Source: Spirosoma oryzicola
Lineage (GTDB): Bacteria > Bacteroidota > Bacteroidia > Cytophagales > Spirosomataceae
DNA: 64,000 bases
Assembly: GCF_021233055.1 (NCBI RefSeq)
Contig: NZ_CP089539.1
Location: 62,001-126,000, forward strand
Reading direction: 5' to 3'
Position 1 is the stretch's first letter; every line of letters starts with the position of its first letter. This document shows positions 1 to 9,025 of the stretch, one piece after another. The notes below the pieces were generated by a model. That model worked only from the letters and a program-made list of their open reading frames with translations. It did not search any database and was not told the DNA's origin. Made by a program: the position numbers and the translations under genes.

Positions 1-1166
1 CTTATGGCACCGATGTAGGCCAGTATAATGAGAATCGGATCGCCGGTGGTAACGTACAGAAAAGCCCACAGAACGATCAATCTGGCGAGTTCCAGGTGAA
101 TGACCCACTGCCGCTGTTCCAGAATAGCACCACAGTTGATAAGGGTTAGGAGGATAAAGAGCGCCATCATCACCTGCCAGAGAAGGGGGATCTGTTGTTC
201 AAACAAAGTCAGGCCGAACAGCAGGACTAATAAACCAATGATCTGACCGACCACGTATCCTCGCAAGCGGGTAATCGACTGGACCAGCGTGAGGGGGTGA
301 GCTGCCACAAAAAAGCGAGTAGCCAACTGGTCCCTTATCTGCCCGTCAATCCGATCAGGCGGGCCAAAGAGCAATCTGACTTTGGCGCGAATACCGCTCG
401 TGCGACGAGTCGCTTCCAAAAGCTCCAGTAGGGTATGAAATTGTTGCCAAAGAAAACTGTAGCTGCGAAGTGGTTTGGTCAGACCATACACGGGTTCTTC
501 TACTTCGGGCGCAAACGTACCAAAGAGTTTATCCCAGATGATAAGTACATCCCCGTAATTTTTATCGAGGTACTGCGGATTGCTGGCATGGTGAACCCGG
601 TGGTGAGAAGGAGTGACAAGGATGTATTCTAGAAAACCTAGCTTCCCAATTGTGCGGGTATGAATAAAAAATGGGTACAAACCATGGAACAGCAGCAGCG
701 TCGTAATCATACCTGCCGGAAAGCCAATGATGGGCAGGATAGCCCAGAATCCGGTACGAATAAGCGCTTGAAAGACAGTAATTCGAGCCGAAACCGTGTA
801 ATTGAATTCCTCGCTCTGGTGATGTACAACATGAGCCGCCCAAAACAGATTGACCTCGTGGGCGAACCGATGATACCAGTACCACACAAAATCTGTTGCA
901 AAAAACAGGGCAACCCAAGTCCACGCTGAAGGCTTGATGGATAGCAAAGCATAGTGGCGATGCAGGTAGTCATAAACTCCGTAAAAAGCGCCTACTGTGA
1001 ACAGGTCCAGCAAACGCTCAGCGATCCCCACGCTTAAATTAGCGATGGAATCGTTGAACCGGAAATAAACTTTCTTCATGGCTTTGGCTAGCAGATATTC
1101 TAGCCCCATCATGAGCAGAAAGAAAGGAATAGCAAGAGCAAGCCAGTTTAAACTAATACTATTCAT
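1..1166 (-). CDS. Sterol desaturase / fatty acid hydroxylase family membrane protein (3' end outside window)
   Basis: Reading the minus strand from the ATG at 1166 gives an open frame that runs off the left edge, about 388 residues so far. It carries the three histidine clusters of the fatty acid hydroxylase superfamily (non-haem di-iron): HRFAH at about residues 99-103, HVVHH at 112-116 and HHRVHH at 187-192, embedded in hydrophobic segments. Members hydroxylate or desaturate sterols, fatty acids or carotenoids at the membrane. The C-terminal part after about residue 250 holds several further membrane helices, so it is longer than the minimal 250-residue family core. Substrate cannot be told from sequence. 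The stop codon is not in the window. Confidence 0.88.
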   Translation of the reverse strand, partial: MNSISLNWLALAIPFFLLMMGLEYLLAKAMKKVYFRFNDSIANLSVGIAERLLDLFTVGAFYGVYDYLHRHYALLSIKPSAWTWVALFFATDFVWYWYHRFAHEVNLFWAAHVVHHQSEEFNYTVSARITVFQALIRTGFWAILPIIGFPAGMITTLLLFHGLYPFFIHTRTIGKLGFLEYILVTPSHHRVHHASNPQYLDKNYGDVLIIWDKLFGTFAPEVEEPVYGLTKPLRSYSFLWQQFHTLLELLEATRRTSGIRAKVRLLFGPPDRIDGQIRDQLATRFFVAAHPLTLVQSITRLRGYVVGQIIGLLVLLFGLTLFEQQIPLLWQVMMALFILLTLINCGAILEQRQWVIHLELARLIVLWAFLYVTTGDPILIILAYIGAI

Positions 1167-1649
1167 AATCTATATATTATATAGATTTGTTTGATAAATA
1201 AATAAGCCAGCTAGCTGACTTTTGTTGTTGCATACGCTTGCTTTATTAACAGCGATGATGCGCAAAGGTTATCGGCAAAATTTAGTTATCCAAGCAAAAT
1301 CATAAAAAAATGATTGTCAATATGTTGTCAAATAATCTATCGAGAAATAGGAGTAATCTATCTGATAGGTAGGTCAAAGCGGCAATGTGTTTCTTTTCCA
1401 GCTAGTTAGCGTTTAGTTGAGTTAGAAAGAGTCATCAAAATACCTGCATTTATAGAACAAGGTTATTTTTAAAATTTAGTTTATATGTTTTCAAGAAGTG
1501 AAGGTTAAAGGGATTCAATGAATATGGTTTGTAGTTGACTCTAGCATTTCTGATAAATCTTCTCGAGCTGACCGTATTCTCTGTTTTACAAACCTAGCCT
1601 GCTTTGACAACGTTATACGGTCTATTACTCGCACAAAACCCAAGTAGCT
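1167..1649. other. Intergenic region, AT-rich, no gene seen
   Basis: About 480 bases between the divergent desaturase and the small acidic protein gene. It is AT-rich and without a plausible reading frame. It presumably holds the promoters of both flanking genes, but I could not find a convincing -33/-7 pair. Confidence 0.5.
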
Positions 1650-1838
1650 ATGAAGACGATCAGATGGTATTCGCCAGGAGGAGACGGAGATCAAGGAGGA
1701 AGCAGTGCTGATGACAGAGAGTCAATTCTGCGTCAGGAAGGAACCCACGAACCGGGGGATACACCTCTGGAGGATCAGGAAGAGTTGCCCGGTGGATTTA
1801 TTCATGGTCACGTTGATCAGGGAAACGACGAAGAATAA
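1650..1838 (+). CDS. Small acidic, glycine-rich hypothetical protein (62 aa)
   Basis: ATG start, 62 residues, rich in Asp, Glu and Gly, with no hydrophobic segment, so probably a soluble disordered protein. It is followed after 42 bases by a strong hairpin terminator (1881-1918), which supports it being a transcribed gene. The composition resembles the 83-residue acidic protein at 49991-50242, although no alignment is obvious. I do not recognise a family and assign no function; it could still be a chance frame. Confidence 0.5.
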   Translation: MKTIRWYSPGGDGDQGGSSADDRESILRQEGTHEPGDTPLEDQEELPGGFIHGHVDQGNDEE

Positions 1839-1880
1839 GCTTATATTGGTAGGTAGAAAATGACTAGTGCATTTCTATTG

Positions 1881-1918
1881 AAGACTGCCCGGCTTACAAA
1901 AGTAGGTCGGGCAGTCTT
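1881..1918. terminator. Bidirectional hairpin terminator
   Basis: Perfect 11-bp inverted repeat, AAGACTGCCCG at 1881-1891 and CGGGCAGTCTT at 1908-1918, with a 16-base loop and flanking T/A-rich DNA. It sits between convergent genes (plus-strand 62-aa gene and minus-strand NTF2-like gene) and can serve both. Confidence 0.8.
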
Positions 1919-1923
1919 TATAA

Positions 1924-2316
1924 TTAGCTTGCAGTAGCATCGAGATACAGGTATAATTCTTTGATGAGTCCATCCTTAACGATGGCAATATCCATACCGC
2001 TAGCGGCTGGTGTTGCATTCGCTACTCCTAGCGTCCAGGCTACATGACTGACACCGTGGTTGGCTACCGCTGGTTTGGTAAGCTTAAACGTAAATTCTGG
2101 CGGCCACTGAGCTTGTAGACTTTTAATGAGCTGATTTATCGCTTGGTGTCCCGTGATAACTGGAGTGTTATCGGTTTCGTAAAAGACAATGTCAGCTGAA
2201 TAAATTCGCGTTATAACGGCCATTCGTTTTTCCTCGTCGCGTTCGCTCCACACCTTTAAAAGGCTGTCTTCCAATAATTGTGCTGCTGTATGGTCCATAC
2301 CTATTTGTTTAGGCAT
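1924..2316 (-). CDS. NTF2-like / SnoaL-like superfamily protein
   Basis: About 130 residues from the ATG at 2316, or 124 from a second ATG at 2298; longer starts would add an atypical hydrophobic N-terminus. The pattern (N-terminal helix, then VWSERDEEKR, YSADIVFYETD, GHQAINQLIKSLQ, paired C-terminal strands ending LIKELYLYLD) is that of the SnoaL-like cone-shaped fold, usual length 110-140. Such proteins act as small isomerases, hydrolases or ligand-binding domains; substrate here is unknown. It lies downstream of the nitrate-type two-component genes on the same strand, separated by a triple 15-bp repeat, so cotranscription is uncertain. Confidence 0.75.
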   Translation of the reverse strand: MPKQIGMDHTAAQLLEDSLLKVWSERDEEKRMAVITRIYSADIVFYETDNTPVITGHQAINQLIKSLQAQWPPEFTFKLTKPAVANHGVSHVAWTLGVANATPAASGMDIAIVKDGLIKELYLYLDATAS

Positions 2317-2425
2317 CAAACCTATTGGCCTAATCGGAAAAAACAAAATGCTGGCTGAACCATGAGCATGCTGATTACGGAACAACTGTTATACAAACGT
2401 GTAGCGCTATAACAGATACGTTGAT

Positions 2426-2470
2426 ACCGAGTCAATTCAGACCGAGTCAATTCAGACCGAGTCAATTCAG
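2426..2470. repeat. Three perfect tandem copies of a 15-bp unit
   Basis: ACCGAGTCAATTCAG occurs three times head to tail at 2426-2440, 2441-2455 and 2456-2470 with no mismatch. It lies in the gap between the response regulator stop and the NTF2-like gene on the minus strand. Confidence 0.9.
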
Positions 2471-2491
2471 TCGTGTAAGGTAATAGGAGCC

Positions 2492-3166
2492 TCATTGCTG
2501 GGGTTTATTTTGCAAGGCCAGTCGAATCAGCTCAACTGTGTTTTTGACGCCAGCTTTGCGAATGATGCTCGCTCGTTGATTCGCAACCGTATTGATACTG
2601 ATTCCAAACCGGTCGGCAATCGCCGAACTACTCATCCCATCGACCAGACAGGTCAAAATTTGTTCTTCACGAGCTGTAATTTTACTCCAGATCGATGGCT
2701 CTTTGGCGACTGGCTCGTCGTTGCTTTTGGGAATGCTTTTGCCGGGTTTTACGAGGCTCTTGATAATGATTGACGAAGCGTTGGGCGGGTAATACAAGTC
2801 GCCGTTAACCACCATGCGTACCGCCTGTAAGATTTCTTTTTGGTCGGTGTCTTTCAGCAGATAACCAGCCGCTCCGTTCTGCACCGAGTTCAAAATATAA
2901 TCAGGATTGTTGTGCATACTGAACATGAGCGTCTTAATGCCAGGGTACTGTTTAGAGACGATTTTCAGGGTCTCGATGCCTGATAGTTTAGGCATGGTAA
3001 TGTCCAGCAGTAAAACGTCAGGCTGAATCATTGGCAGTAAGTCAATCGCTTCGGTACCGTCAGCGGCTTCGCCCACAATTTGTATATCGGCTTCGTCTTC
3101 CAACAGCATTCGAATGCCTTTTCTGACAACGGAATGATCATCAATAACAAGAATACGTATCGACAT
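2492..3166 (-). CDS. NarL/FixJ-family response regulator
   Basis: About 224 residues. The N-terminal receiver has the acidic pair in VIDDHS, the phospho-acceptor Asp in LLLDITMP (about residue 55) and the Lys in YLLKDTD; the C-terminal half is a LuxR/GerE helix-turn-helix (TAREEQILTCLVDGMSS and the SINTVANQRASI recognition helix). It is a DNA-binding transcriptional regulator phosphorylated by its partner kinase. The ATG at 3166 lies two bases after the stop of the kinase gene upstream, so the two are translationally linked. A TTG at 3172 in frame is less likely. Given the NarX-like sensor and the adjacent nir genes, it probably controls the nitrate island; that role is inferred. Confidence 0.93.
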   Translation of the reverse strand: MSIRILVIDDHSVVRKGIRMLLEDEADIQIVGEAADGTEAIDLLPMIQPDVLLLDITMPKLSGIETLKIVSKQYPGIKTLMFSMHNNPDYILNSVQNGAAGYLLKDTDQKEILQAVRMVVNGDLYYPPNASSIIIKSLVKPGKSIPKSNDEPVAKEPSIWSKITAREEQILTCLVDGMSSSAIADRFGISINTVANQRASIIRKAGVKNTVELIRLALQNKPQQ

Positions 3167-3168
3167 AC

Positions 3169-4647
3169 TCAATGAGTTAATAAATTGACGCTGACTTTGA
3201 CTGATGTTCCTTTTTTAGGCTTAGAGGTTATCGTCAAATCGCCGTTGAACAAATGAGCTCTTGTTTTCATATTTTGGAGGCCATTTACGATTACCGAAGC
3301 GTTTTCCTGCTTCGGTAACGCTTTCATCGAGAATCCTTTTCCGTCATCCTCCACGGATAAAATCAGCTTACGGCTAGTCTGTACCAGGACTACGCGAATC
3401 AACTGGGCACCGGCGTATTTGACGGCATTATGCAGGGCTTCCTGCGCAATGCGATACAGACCTATTTCCATGGCAGGGCTGAGCCGTTCACCTTCCCGCT
3501 CACCGACAAAAATAACATCGATACCCGACGAACGAGCTGTTTGGTCAGCCAAGAGCTGTAAGGTGGCACCTAAGCCGAAATCACTTAGCGTCGATGGCAT
3601 CAGGTTATAGGCTATTTGCCGGGTTGTCTGGATGGTATCGTAGATAAGGTCGCACAATTCAGCGAAACGCATTTTTTGCTTCTCGTCGTGGATAACCATC
3701 GATTTAAGCTTTTCAGCGTGTAGTTTCAGCCCCGTGAGCATCTGTCCAATACCGTCGTGAAGTTCGCGGGCAAACCGCCTTCGCTCTTCTTCCTGCCCTT
3801 CCAGAAGTGCCGCCGAACGTACCGTTGCTTCGGAAAGCTGCAAGCGGTATTTTTCTTCGGTAGCCTGCACTAATTCGGCCTGCGTAGCGACCAACTGCTG
3901 ATTAGAAGTCGCCAGATCCTGATTCGTCATTTCCAGATGCTGATTGACAACTTCAAGGCTCGAATTAGCTACTTGTAACGCTTTTTCTGACTGATCCAGC
4001 CTACGGATAACCTGCTTGGTGTGATTGACTACGGGCCTGAATACGAAAAATCCTTCGATGAGTAAGGTCAGCAAAGTAGCCGCTGCCAATAGCCACTCGA
4101 TGCGTTCCAGGGTTTTTACCCGCTCAAAACTTTCGGTGTCGAACTGGAAAACAATGTCGTTCATCTGCTGTACGAACGGCAACTCATCGCGTAAGATGAT
4201 CTGGAGCGCTGCTTGCTTGTCGGTGGGAGAAACTGTAGGACTTTTGATCTGATCAAAGCGTTGATTGAGCGATTGAAAGTAAGGTTCTATGCGGGTAAAC
4301 ATGCTGTCGAGTGCAGCGCTTTTACGTACCGTGTAAACCGTTTCCATCCGAAGCATACCGTTTCGTAGTTGGCTATGCGTTTGCGCCCAGGTCCGTTGCA
4401 ACGAATCAAACGAGATCGTATCCGCAGCCGATAAACCCGTTACTCGCAGGAGGGCAAGTTTCGTTAATCGCTGACTTAACATTCGCTGACGACCAGCCAC
4501 GTTGACGATCCGGCTATCATCGTAGTGATTGTTCAGCGTACTTCGGATAAACAGTAGCCCACTGATCGACAGGACGGCAATGACGGTAAGTGCCAGTAAA
4601 TAAAACCGTGTCAGTCGGTGGGCTACCTGTTGATCAAGCTGATTCAT
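3169..4647 (-). CDS. NarX-like sensor histidine kinase with PilJ-type periplasmic domain
   Basis: 492 residues. Membrane helix 1 is at about 14-36 and helix 2 at about 185-205, flanking a periplasmic helical sensor with NVAGRQRMLSQRLTKLAL (about 46-63), the PilJ / NarX P-box type motif that binds nitrate in NarX and NarQ. A coiled coil follows (about 210-275), then HisKA_3 with the phospho-accepting His in RRFARELHDGIGQ and an HATPase domain (QEALHNAVKYAG, EDDGKGF). It autophosphorylates and passes phosphate to the NarL-type regulator encoded two bases downstream. Next to nirBD, a nitrate or nitrite ligand is the natural inference, but ligand binding cannot be shown from sequence. Confidence 0.92.
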   Translation of the reverse strand: MNQLDQQVAHRLTRFYLLALTVIAVLSISGLLFIRSTLNNHYDDSRIVNVAGRQRMLSQRLTKLALLRVTGLSAADTISFDSLQRTWAQTHSQLRNGMLRMETVYTVRKSAALDSMFTRIEPYFQSLNQRFDQIKSPTVSPTDKQAALQIILRDELPFVQQMNDIVFQFDTESFERVKTLERIEWLLAAATLLTLLIEGFFVFRPVVNHTKQVIRRLDQSEKALQVANSSLEVVNQHLEMTNQDLATSNQQLVATQAELVQATEEKYRLQLSEATVRSAALLEGQEEERRRFARELHDGIGQMLTGLKLHAEKLKSMVIHDEKQKMRFAELCDLIYDTIQTTRQIAYNLMPSTLSDFGLGATLQLLADQTARSSGIDVIFVGEREGERLSPAMEIGLYRIAQEALHNAVKYAGAQLIRVVLVQTSRKLILSVEDDGKGFSMKALPKQENASVIVNGLQNMKTRAHLFNGDLTITSKPKKGTSVKVSVNLLTH

Positions 4648-4719
4648 AAAGTACGGTAAACAGTATCCGGACAGGCCAAGCGACTAAGTCAGCTCTTATG
4701 TCCATACTTGCTGCTATTT

Positions 4720-5073
4720 TTAAACGCCAATGTACACAACGCCCTGCTCAACACGTATCGGAAAGGTGTTGATGCGATAATTGTCGTCGTTCAGGCATTG
4801 GCCCGTCTTGAGGGAGAACGTCCGTTTATGAAAGGGGCAGGCAACCTTTGGTTCGTCGCCCTGGCTACCGATCATGCCACGACCGAGTGCCATCTGCTGG
4901 CGGTGCGGGCACTGATTATCCGTAGCGTACCATTCGCCCCGGCGCGTGAAATTAAAAATGGCAATCTGGCGTCCACCGATGAGTGCACAGGCACCACCAT
5001 CTTCCGGAATGTCATCGACGCGGCAGACGGCGTGCCAGGTTATTTGTTCAGTGTCAATTGTGAGCGCTTCCAT
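4720..5073 (-). CDS. nirD: Nitrite reductase [NAD(P)H] small subunit
   Basis: 117 residues from the ATG at 5073, the usual NirD length; the longer open frame to 5214 overlaps nirB and is not needed. A Rieske [2Fe-2S] fold with CPHRQQ and, about 30 residues later, CPFHKR, providing the two Cys and two His positions. NirD is the small partner of the siroheme enzyme NirB, which reduces nitrite to ammonium in the cytoplasm. It follows nirB on the same strand after a gap of about 110 bases that contains a short repeat/hairpin. Confidence 0.93.
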   Translation of the reverse strand: MEALTIDTEQITWHAVCRVDDIPEDGGACALIGGRQIAIFNFTRRGEWYATDNQCPHRQQMALGRGMIGSQGDEPKVACPFHKRTFSLKTGQCLNDDNYRINTFPIRVEQGVVYIGV

Positions 5074-5109
5074 AGGAAAGTTTTTTAGAATAAGAATTTT
5101 GTTTTTTCG

Positions 5110-5156
5110 ACAGGATGAACAGGATTGACAAGATTTTTCGGATCTACTCCATCCTG
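5110..5156. repeat. Short 9-bp repeat plus hairpin between nirB and nirD
   Basis: Three imperfect 9-bp units, ACAGGATGA (5110-5118), ACAGGATTG (5119-5127) and ACAAGATTT (5128-5136). The first also forms an inverted repeat with a later segment: CAGGATG at 5111-5117 and CATCCTG at 5150-5156. On the minus strand it reads as successive ATCCTGT-like units, a short motif I have seen dispersed in many bacterial genomes. It lies inside the likely nirBD transcript. Confidence 0.6.
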
Positions 5157-5182
5157 CAAATTCTACTAATCCGGTCAAGAAC

Positions 5183-7717
5183 CTAAACCCAGTCCTTTGC
5201 ACGGATCTGATCACGCATCGGTACGTACTCCACCGTAGGATCTTTTACCTCAACAGCATTGACAAAGTGGGTAAAACGTTTGCGGAGTTCTGGGTTTTCG
5301 ACAACTTCTTTCCATTCACAGGCGTAGGTGTCGACAATCATTTGCATCTCGCGTTCCAGATCAGCCGCAATGCCTAGAATGTCGTCGACCACAACCGCTT
5401 TCAGGTACGTCATTCCGCCTTCCATTTTGTTGAGCCAGGCCGCAGTACGGGCCAGCGGATCGGCCGTTTTGATGTAAAACATCAGGAACCGATCAAGCAG
5501 CTTCACGCAGGTTTCCTTGTCTACATCGGATGCCAGCAGTTGAGCGTGTTGTGGCTTGGTACCGCCGTTGCCACAGACGTAAACGTTCCAGCCTTTTTCG
5601 GTAGCAATAATGCCAAAATCCTTGCTTTGCGCTTCGGCGCACTCGCGCGTGCAGCCCGACACACCAGATTTGAGTTTATGGGGTGATCGTAAGCCTTTGT
5701 ACCGGTTTTCCAACTCAATGGCAAAGGTGACGGAATCTTGTACGCCAAAACGGCACCAGGTTGTTCCTACGCAGCTCTTGACCGTGCGCAGCGATTTCCC
5801 GTACGCGTGACCACTTTCAAAACCGGCAGCAATCAATTCTTCCCAGATTTTGGGTAAATCACCGACGTGAGCGCCAAACAGGTCAATCCGTTGCCCGCCC
5901 GTGATTTTTGTGTACAGGCCGTATTTCTGGGCAACCTGACCGATTACAATCAGCTTTTCGGGCGTGATTTCACCACCAGCTACGCGTGGCACAACCGAAT
6001 ACGTACCGCCCCGCTGAATATTGGCCAGGAACCGATCGTTCGAATCCTGAATAGGAGCACGATCTTTGGTGAGAATGTTCTCGTTCCACAAGCTCGACAG
6101 AATCGAGGCCACGGCGGGCTTACATATTTCGCAGCCATCGCCCCGCCCGAACGTATTGAGAACGTCGGTATAGGTTTTTGCTCCGTTCATTTTCACCATA
6201 TCAAGCAGCTCCTGACGGGTGTAATCGAAATGCTCGCAGAGTACATTACGTACGTAAACGCCCTTCTCTTTTAATACGCTTTGGAGCAGATCCTTCACCA
6301 TGGGTGTACAACCGCCACAGCCTGTACAAGCCTTTGTTGCTTTCTTTAGCGCATCGACCGTTGTATGTCCGTTCTCGTTGATCTCATGGCAGATCATTCC
6401 TTTCGTGATGGCTTCGCAGGAACAGATCAGCGCGTCGTCGGGAAGACTGGTTACGCCCGCACCCGATTCTTCACCCCCTCTGAATCCTAAAATAACATCC
6501 TCTGGATCAGGCGGCAGAATAGTCTTGTTCTTGCAGGTCTGCAACAGCATGTTGTACTGCTCAGCGTCACCCACCAGAATACCGCCCAGCAAATACTTAC
6601 CATCCGCCGACACGTTGATACGTTTGTAAACGCCTTTCGCTTTGTTTTCGTAAACGATCGTGCGGTGGTCCGATTCACTCGCAAAGGGGTCACCGAAGCT
6701 ACCTACATCCGTACCGATCAGCTTTAGCTTCGTGGACATATCGAACGGCTTAAACTCTTTCGGTACACCCATGAGTTGAGAGGCTACCACCTCCGCCATG
6801 TCGTAACCGGGAGCTACTAAACCATAAATCATGTGGTGAGCAACTGCACATTCGCCAATCGCAAAAATGCTGGGGTCCGAGGTTTGCAGCGCATTATCAA
6901 CTACTATTCCTCCGCGTGGGTGGGTGTTGAGTCCGGCAGCTTTGGCCAGTTCATCCCGTGGACGAATACCCGCCGAAATCACGAGCATATCGACCTCCAG
7001 GTGCGATCCGTCGGTAAACTGCATACCCGTGATGCAATCGCCACCGGTAATTTCCTGCGTGTTTTTAGACAGATGAATGGTCAATCCGAGCGATTCCAGT
7101 TGCTGCTGTAAAACCCCCGAACCGGCGTCATCAATTTGCCGGGGCATCAGACGCGGGGCAAATTCGACGACGTGTGCTTCTTCCAATCCTAAATCAAGCA
7201 ACGCCTTGGCTGCTTCCAGACCAAGCAAACCGCCCCCCAGTACCGCTCCGCGCAACGCATGACCATTCCGGGATTTGCCCGCGTAAGACTGAATAAGTTC
7301 AAGGTCTTCAATCGTGCGGTAAACAAAAACACCGTCCTTTTCTACGCCAGCTACCGGCGGAACAAAAGCACCTGAGCCGGTCGCCAGGATTAAATAGTCA
7401 TAAGGTACTACGACGCCGTGGTGTGAACGTACCTCTTTCCGTTCCCGGTCGATATCGACCACGGGGTCTGTCAGATACAGGTTGATATTGTTTTCGGCGT
7501 ACCACCCAACAGGAGCCAGGGTCAAATCATCTGCTGTTTTGCCCGAGAAATAGGCGCTTAAATGGACGCGGTCGTAGGCAGCGCGCGGTTCTTCCCCAAA
7601 AACCGTCACTGTGAAACGACCCTGATCTTTTTGTTTGGCTACCAGTTTTTCGCAGAATTTGTAGCCTACCATGCCATTGCCAATGACAACAACATGCTTG
7701 TTTGTGTGTTCGACCAT
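5183..7717 (-). CDS. nirB: Nitrite reductase [NAD(P)H] large subunit
   Basis: 844 residues from the ATG at 7717 (the TTG at 7729 is less likely). Domains in order: FAD/NAD(P)-binding pyridine nucleotide reductase (VVVIGNGMVGYKF near the start, the second nucleotide site at GAVLGGGLLGLEAA), BFD-like [2Fe-2S] domain (CSCEAI, CTGCGGC at about 430-480), then nitrite/sulfite reductase ferredoxin-like and siroheme-4Fe-4S domains with the full cysteine set (SCVGTTWC and SGCTRECAEA). It catalyses six-electron reduction of nitrite to ammonium. All motifs are intact. It starts the minus-strand nirBD unit, divergent from cobA. Confidence 0.97.
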   Translation of the reverse strand: MVEHTNKHVVVIGNGMVGYKFCEKLVAKQKDQGRFTVTVFGEEPRAAYDRVHLSAYFSGKTADDLTLAPVGWYAENNINLYLTDPVVDIDRERKEVRSHHGVVVPYDYLILATGSGAFVPPVAGVEKDGVFVYRTIEDLELIQSYAGKSRNGHALRGAVLGGGLLGLEAAKALLDLGLEEAHVVEFAPRLMPRQIDDAGSGVLQQQLESLGLTIHLSKNTQEITGGDCITGMQFTDGSHLEVDMLVISAGIRPRDELAKAAGLNTHPRGGIVVDNALQTSDPSIFAIGECAVAHHMIYGLVAPGYDMAEVVASQLMGVPKEFKPFDMSTKLKLIGTDVGSFGDPFASESDHRTIVYENKAKGVYKRINVSADGKYLLGGILVGDAEQYNMLLQTCKNKTILPPDPEDVILGFRGGEESGAGVTSLPDDALICSCEAITKGMICHEINENGHTTVDALKKATKACTGCGGCTPMVKDLLQSVLKEKGVYVRNVLCEHFDYTRQELLDMVKMNGAKTYTDVLNTFGRGDGCEICKPAVASILSSLWNENILTKDRAPIQDSNDRFLANIQRGGTYSVVPRVAGGEITPEKLIVIGQVAQKYGLYTKITGGQRIDLFGAHVGDLPKIWEELIAAGFESGHAYGKSLRTVKSCVGTTWCRFGVQDSVTFAIELENRYKGLRSPHKLKSGVSGCTRECAEAQSKDFGIIATEKGWNVYVCGNGGTKPQHAQLLASDVDKETCVKLLDRFLMFYIKTADPLARTAAWLNKMEGGMTYLKAVVVDDILGIAADLEREMQMIVDTYACEWKEVVENPELRKRFTHFVNAVEVKDPTVEYVPMRDQIRAKDWV

Positions 7718-7890
7718 AGTCAATAACAACTATAAGTGTATAAAAACCCTGTTTTATTATTGCACTTTACTAATAATCGAGCTGTTTTCCCCCTAAAACA
7801 ACCGCGTCAAAAGTAAAATGCATTTGTATTAATTCCTAATGTTAAATTTTGTTTAAAGTGCCTTATTAAAAATAATTATTGGCTTAAGTC

Positions 7891-7920
7891 TTGTTTTTAA
7901 GAATGTCGTACCTAATTTTG
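7891..7920 (+). promoter_or_regulatory. Candidate Bacteroidota promoter for cobA and the nitrate genes
   Basis: TTG at 7891-7893, a 19-base spacer and TAATTTTG at 7913-7920 match the TTG-N17-23-TAnnTTTG promoter of Bacteroidota. A start near 7927 would leave a leader of about 70 bases before cobA. On the other strand CAAAAGTA at 7808-7815 is a possible -7 element for nirB, but without a clear -33 partner. The 278-base divergent region is the likely target of the NarL-type regulator. Confidence 0.5.
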
Positions 7921-7995
7921 AAGCGTAATAACGAATGATTATTACTAGCTGCAAATAGTAGATATCTACTATGCAGCTGATTAAATACTACTATT

Positions 7996-8754
7996 ATGCA
8001 GCCAAAGCTTACACTAGTAGGAGCGGGTCCTGGCGACGGCGAATTGATTACATTAAAAGGGATCAGAGCGCTGAAACAGGCCGATGTTGTGCTCTATGAC
8101 GACCTTGCGAATGCATCCTTGCTGGACTTTGCACCAGCACATGCGCTCAAGACATACGTTGGCAAGCGCGCTGGCAAGCTGTCGTTTTCGCAGGAGGCAA
8201 TTAACACCCTAATCGTTCGACTGGCACAGGAGCACGGTCATGTGGTCCGGCTGAAAGGCGGAGACCCTTATGTGTTTGGTCGGGGCTTCGAGGAAGCGGA
8301 TTACGCCCGGCAGTATGGCATCGACTGTCAGGTTGTCCCAGGTGTTTCCAGCTGCATTGCGGTTCCTGCATCGCAGGGAATACCCGTTACCAGTCGGGGT
8401 GTAAGTGAAAGCTTTTGGGTAATCACGGGTACAACGCGGGATGGTGAATTATCCGACGATTTGCGGCTGGCCGTTCAGTCGAAAGCGACCGTAGTTGTCC
8501 TGATGGGACTTAACAAAGTAGGCGAAATCTGCGCCATGTTCTGCCAGGCCGGACGCGGTCATTTACCAATGGCAGTAATTCAAAACGGGACGCGGGCTGA
8601 TGAACAAAGCGTCGTTGGGCAAGTCTGGAGTATTCCGCAGTTGGTAGAAGAGCATGGCGTGGGGGCGCCTGCTGTTCTTGTCATCGGCGATGTCGTTTCC
8701 TTGCATCCGTCGTATTTAGCGGAATGCCTGCACAACGTATCGCTGGTTAGCTAA
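7996..8754 (+). CDS. cobA: Uroporphyrinogen-III C-methyltransferase (siroheme synthesis)
   Basis: 252 residues, the length of single-domain SUMT enzymes. It has the tetrapyrrole methylase signatures VGAGPGDGELITLKG at the N-terminus, KGGDPYVFGRG at about 86-96, VPGVSSC and GIPVTSRG. It transfers two methyl groups from SAM to uroporphyrinogen III to make precorrin-2, the precursor of siroheme. Siroheme is the cofactor of NirB encoded divergently, which explains its place at the head of the plus-strand nitrate genes. No CysG-type dehydrogenase/ferrochelatase domain is fused. Confidence 0.95.
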   Translation: MQPKLTLVGAGPGDGELITLKGIRALKQADVVLYDDLANASLLDFAPAHALKTYVGKRAGKLSFSQEAINTLIVRLAQEHGHVVRLKGGDPYVFGRGFEEADYARQYGIDCQVVPGVSSCIAVPASQGIPVTSRGVSESFWVITGTTRDGELSDDLRLAVQSKATVVVLMGLNKVGEICAMFCQAGRGHLPMAVIQNGTRADEQSVVGQVWSIPQLVEEHGVGAPAVLVIGDVVSLHPSYLAECLHNVSLVS

Positions 8755-8761
8755 TAATAAA

Positions 8762-8798
8762 AAGCCGATCCGGTGTGGGGGCACCTTTGGACCGGCTT
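8762..8798 (+). terminator. Hairpin after cobA, possible weak terminator
   Basis: AAGCCGATCC (8762-8771) and GGACCGGCTT (8789-8798) pair with one A-C mismatch. It begins eight bases after the cobA stop but has no T-run, so it may be an attenuating or mRNA-stabilising hairpin rather than a full stop. Confidence 0.45.
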
Positions 8799-9025
8799 AA
8801 CAGGGTTTGTCTATGCGAAAAACACAAACATGTCAAAGAAAATGAAAAGCTACTCGTAAAGCAAATCTCCGTCTGCTATCAACTGGGGCCAACGCCGTAT
8901 TGTATTCGGAATCTAGTTGGTAGACCCAGCTCCGTTATCCTGTAATGTATTGATTACTACACATTCCTGTGTAGGTAGGAATACCATTGCCAAAGCGATT
9001 CATTTTCTCACCCAATTCACTCAAA

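Noticed and set aside
562..973. Several open frames on both strands inside the left-edge gene
   Set aside because: They overlap a continuous minus-strand frame with three histidine motifs of a sterol desaturase; the others have no family features.
2426..2470. Triple 15-bp repeat as a CRISPR array
   Set aside because: The copies are head to tail without spacers, and no cas genes are present.
8940..8965. GTAAT-N6-ATTAC inverted repeat before the porin gene
   Set aside because: Only five-base arms, expected by chance; no support beyond position.
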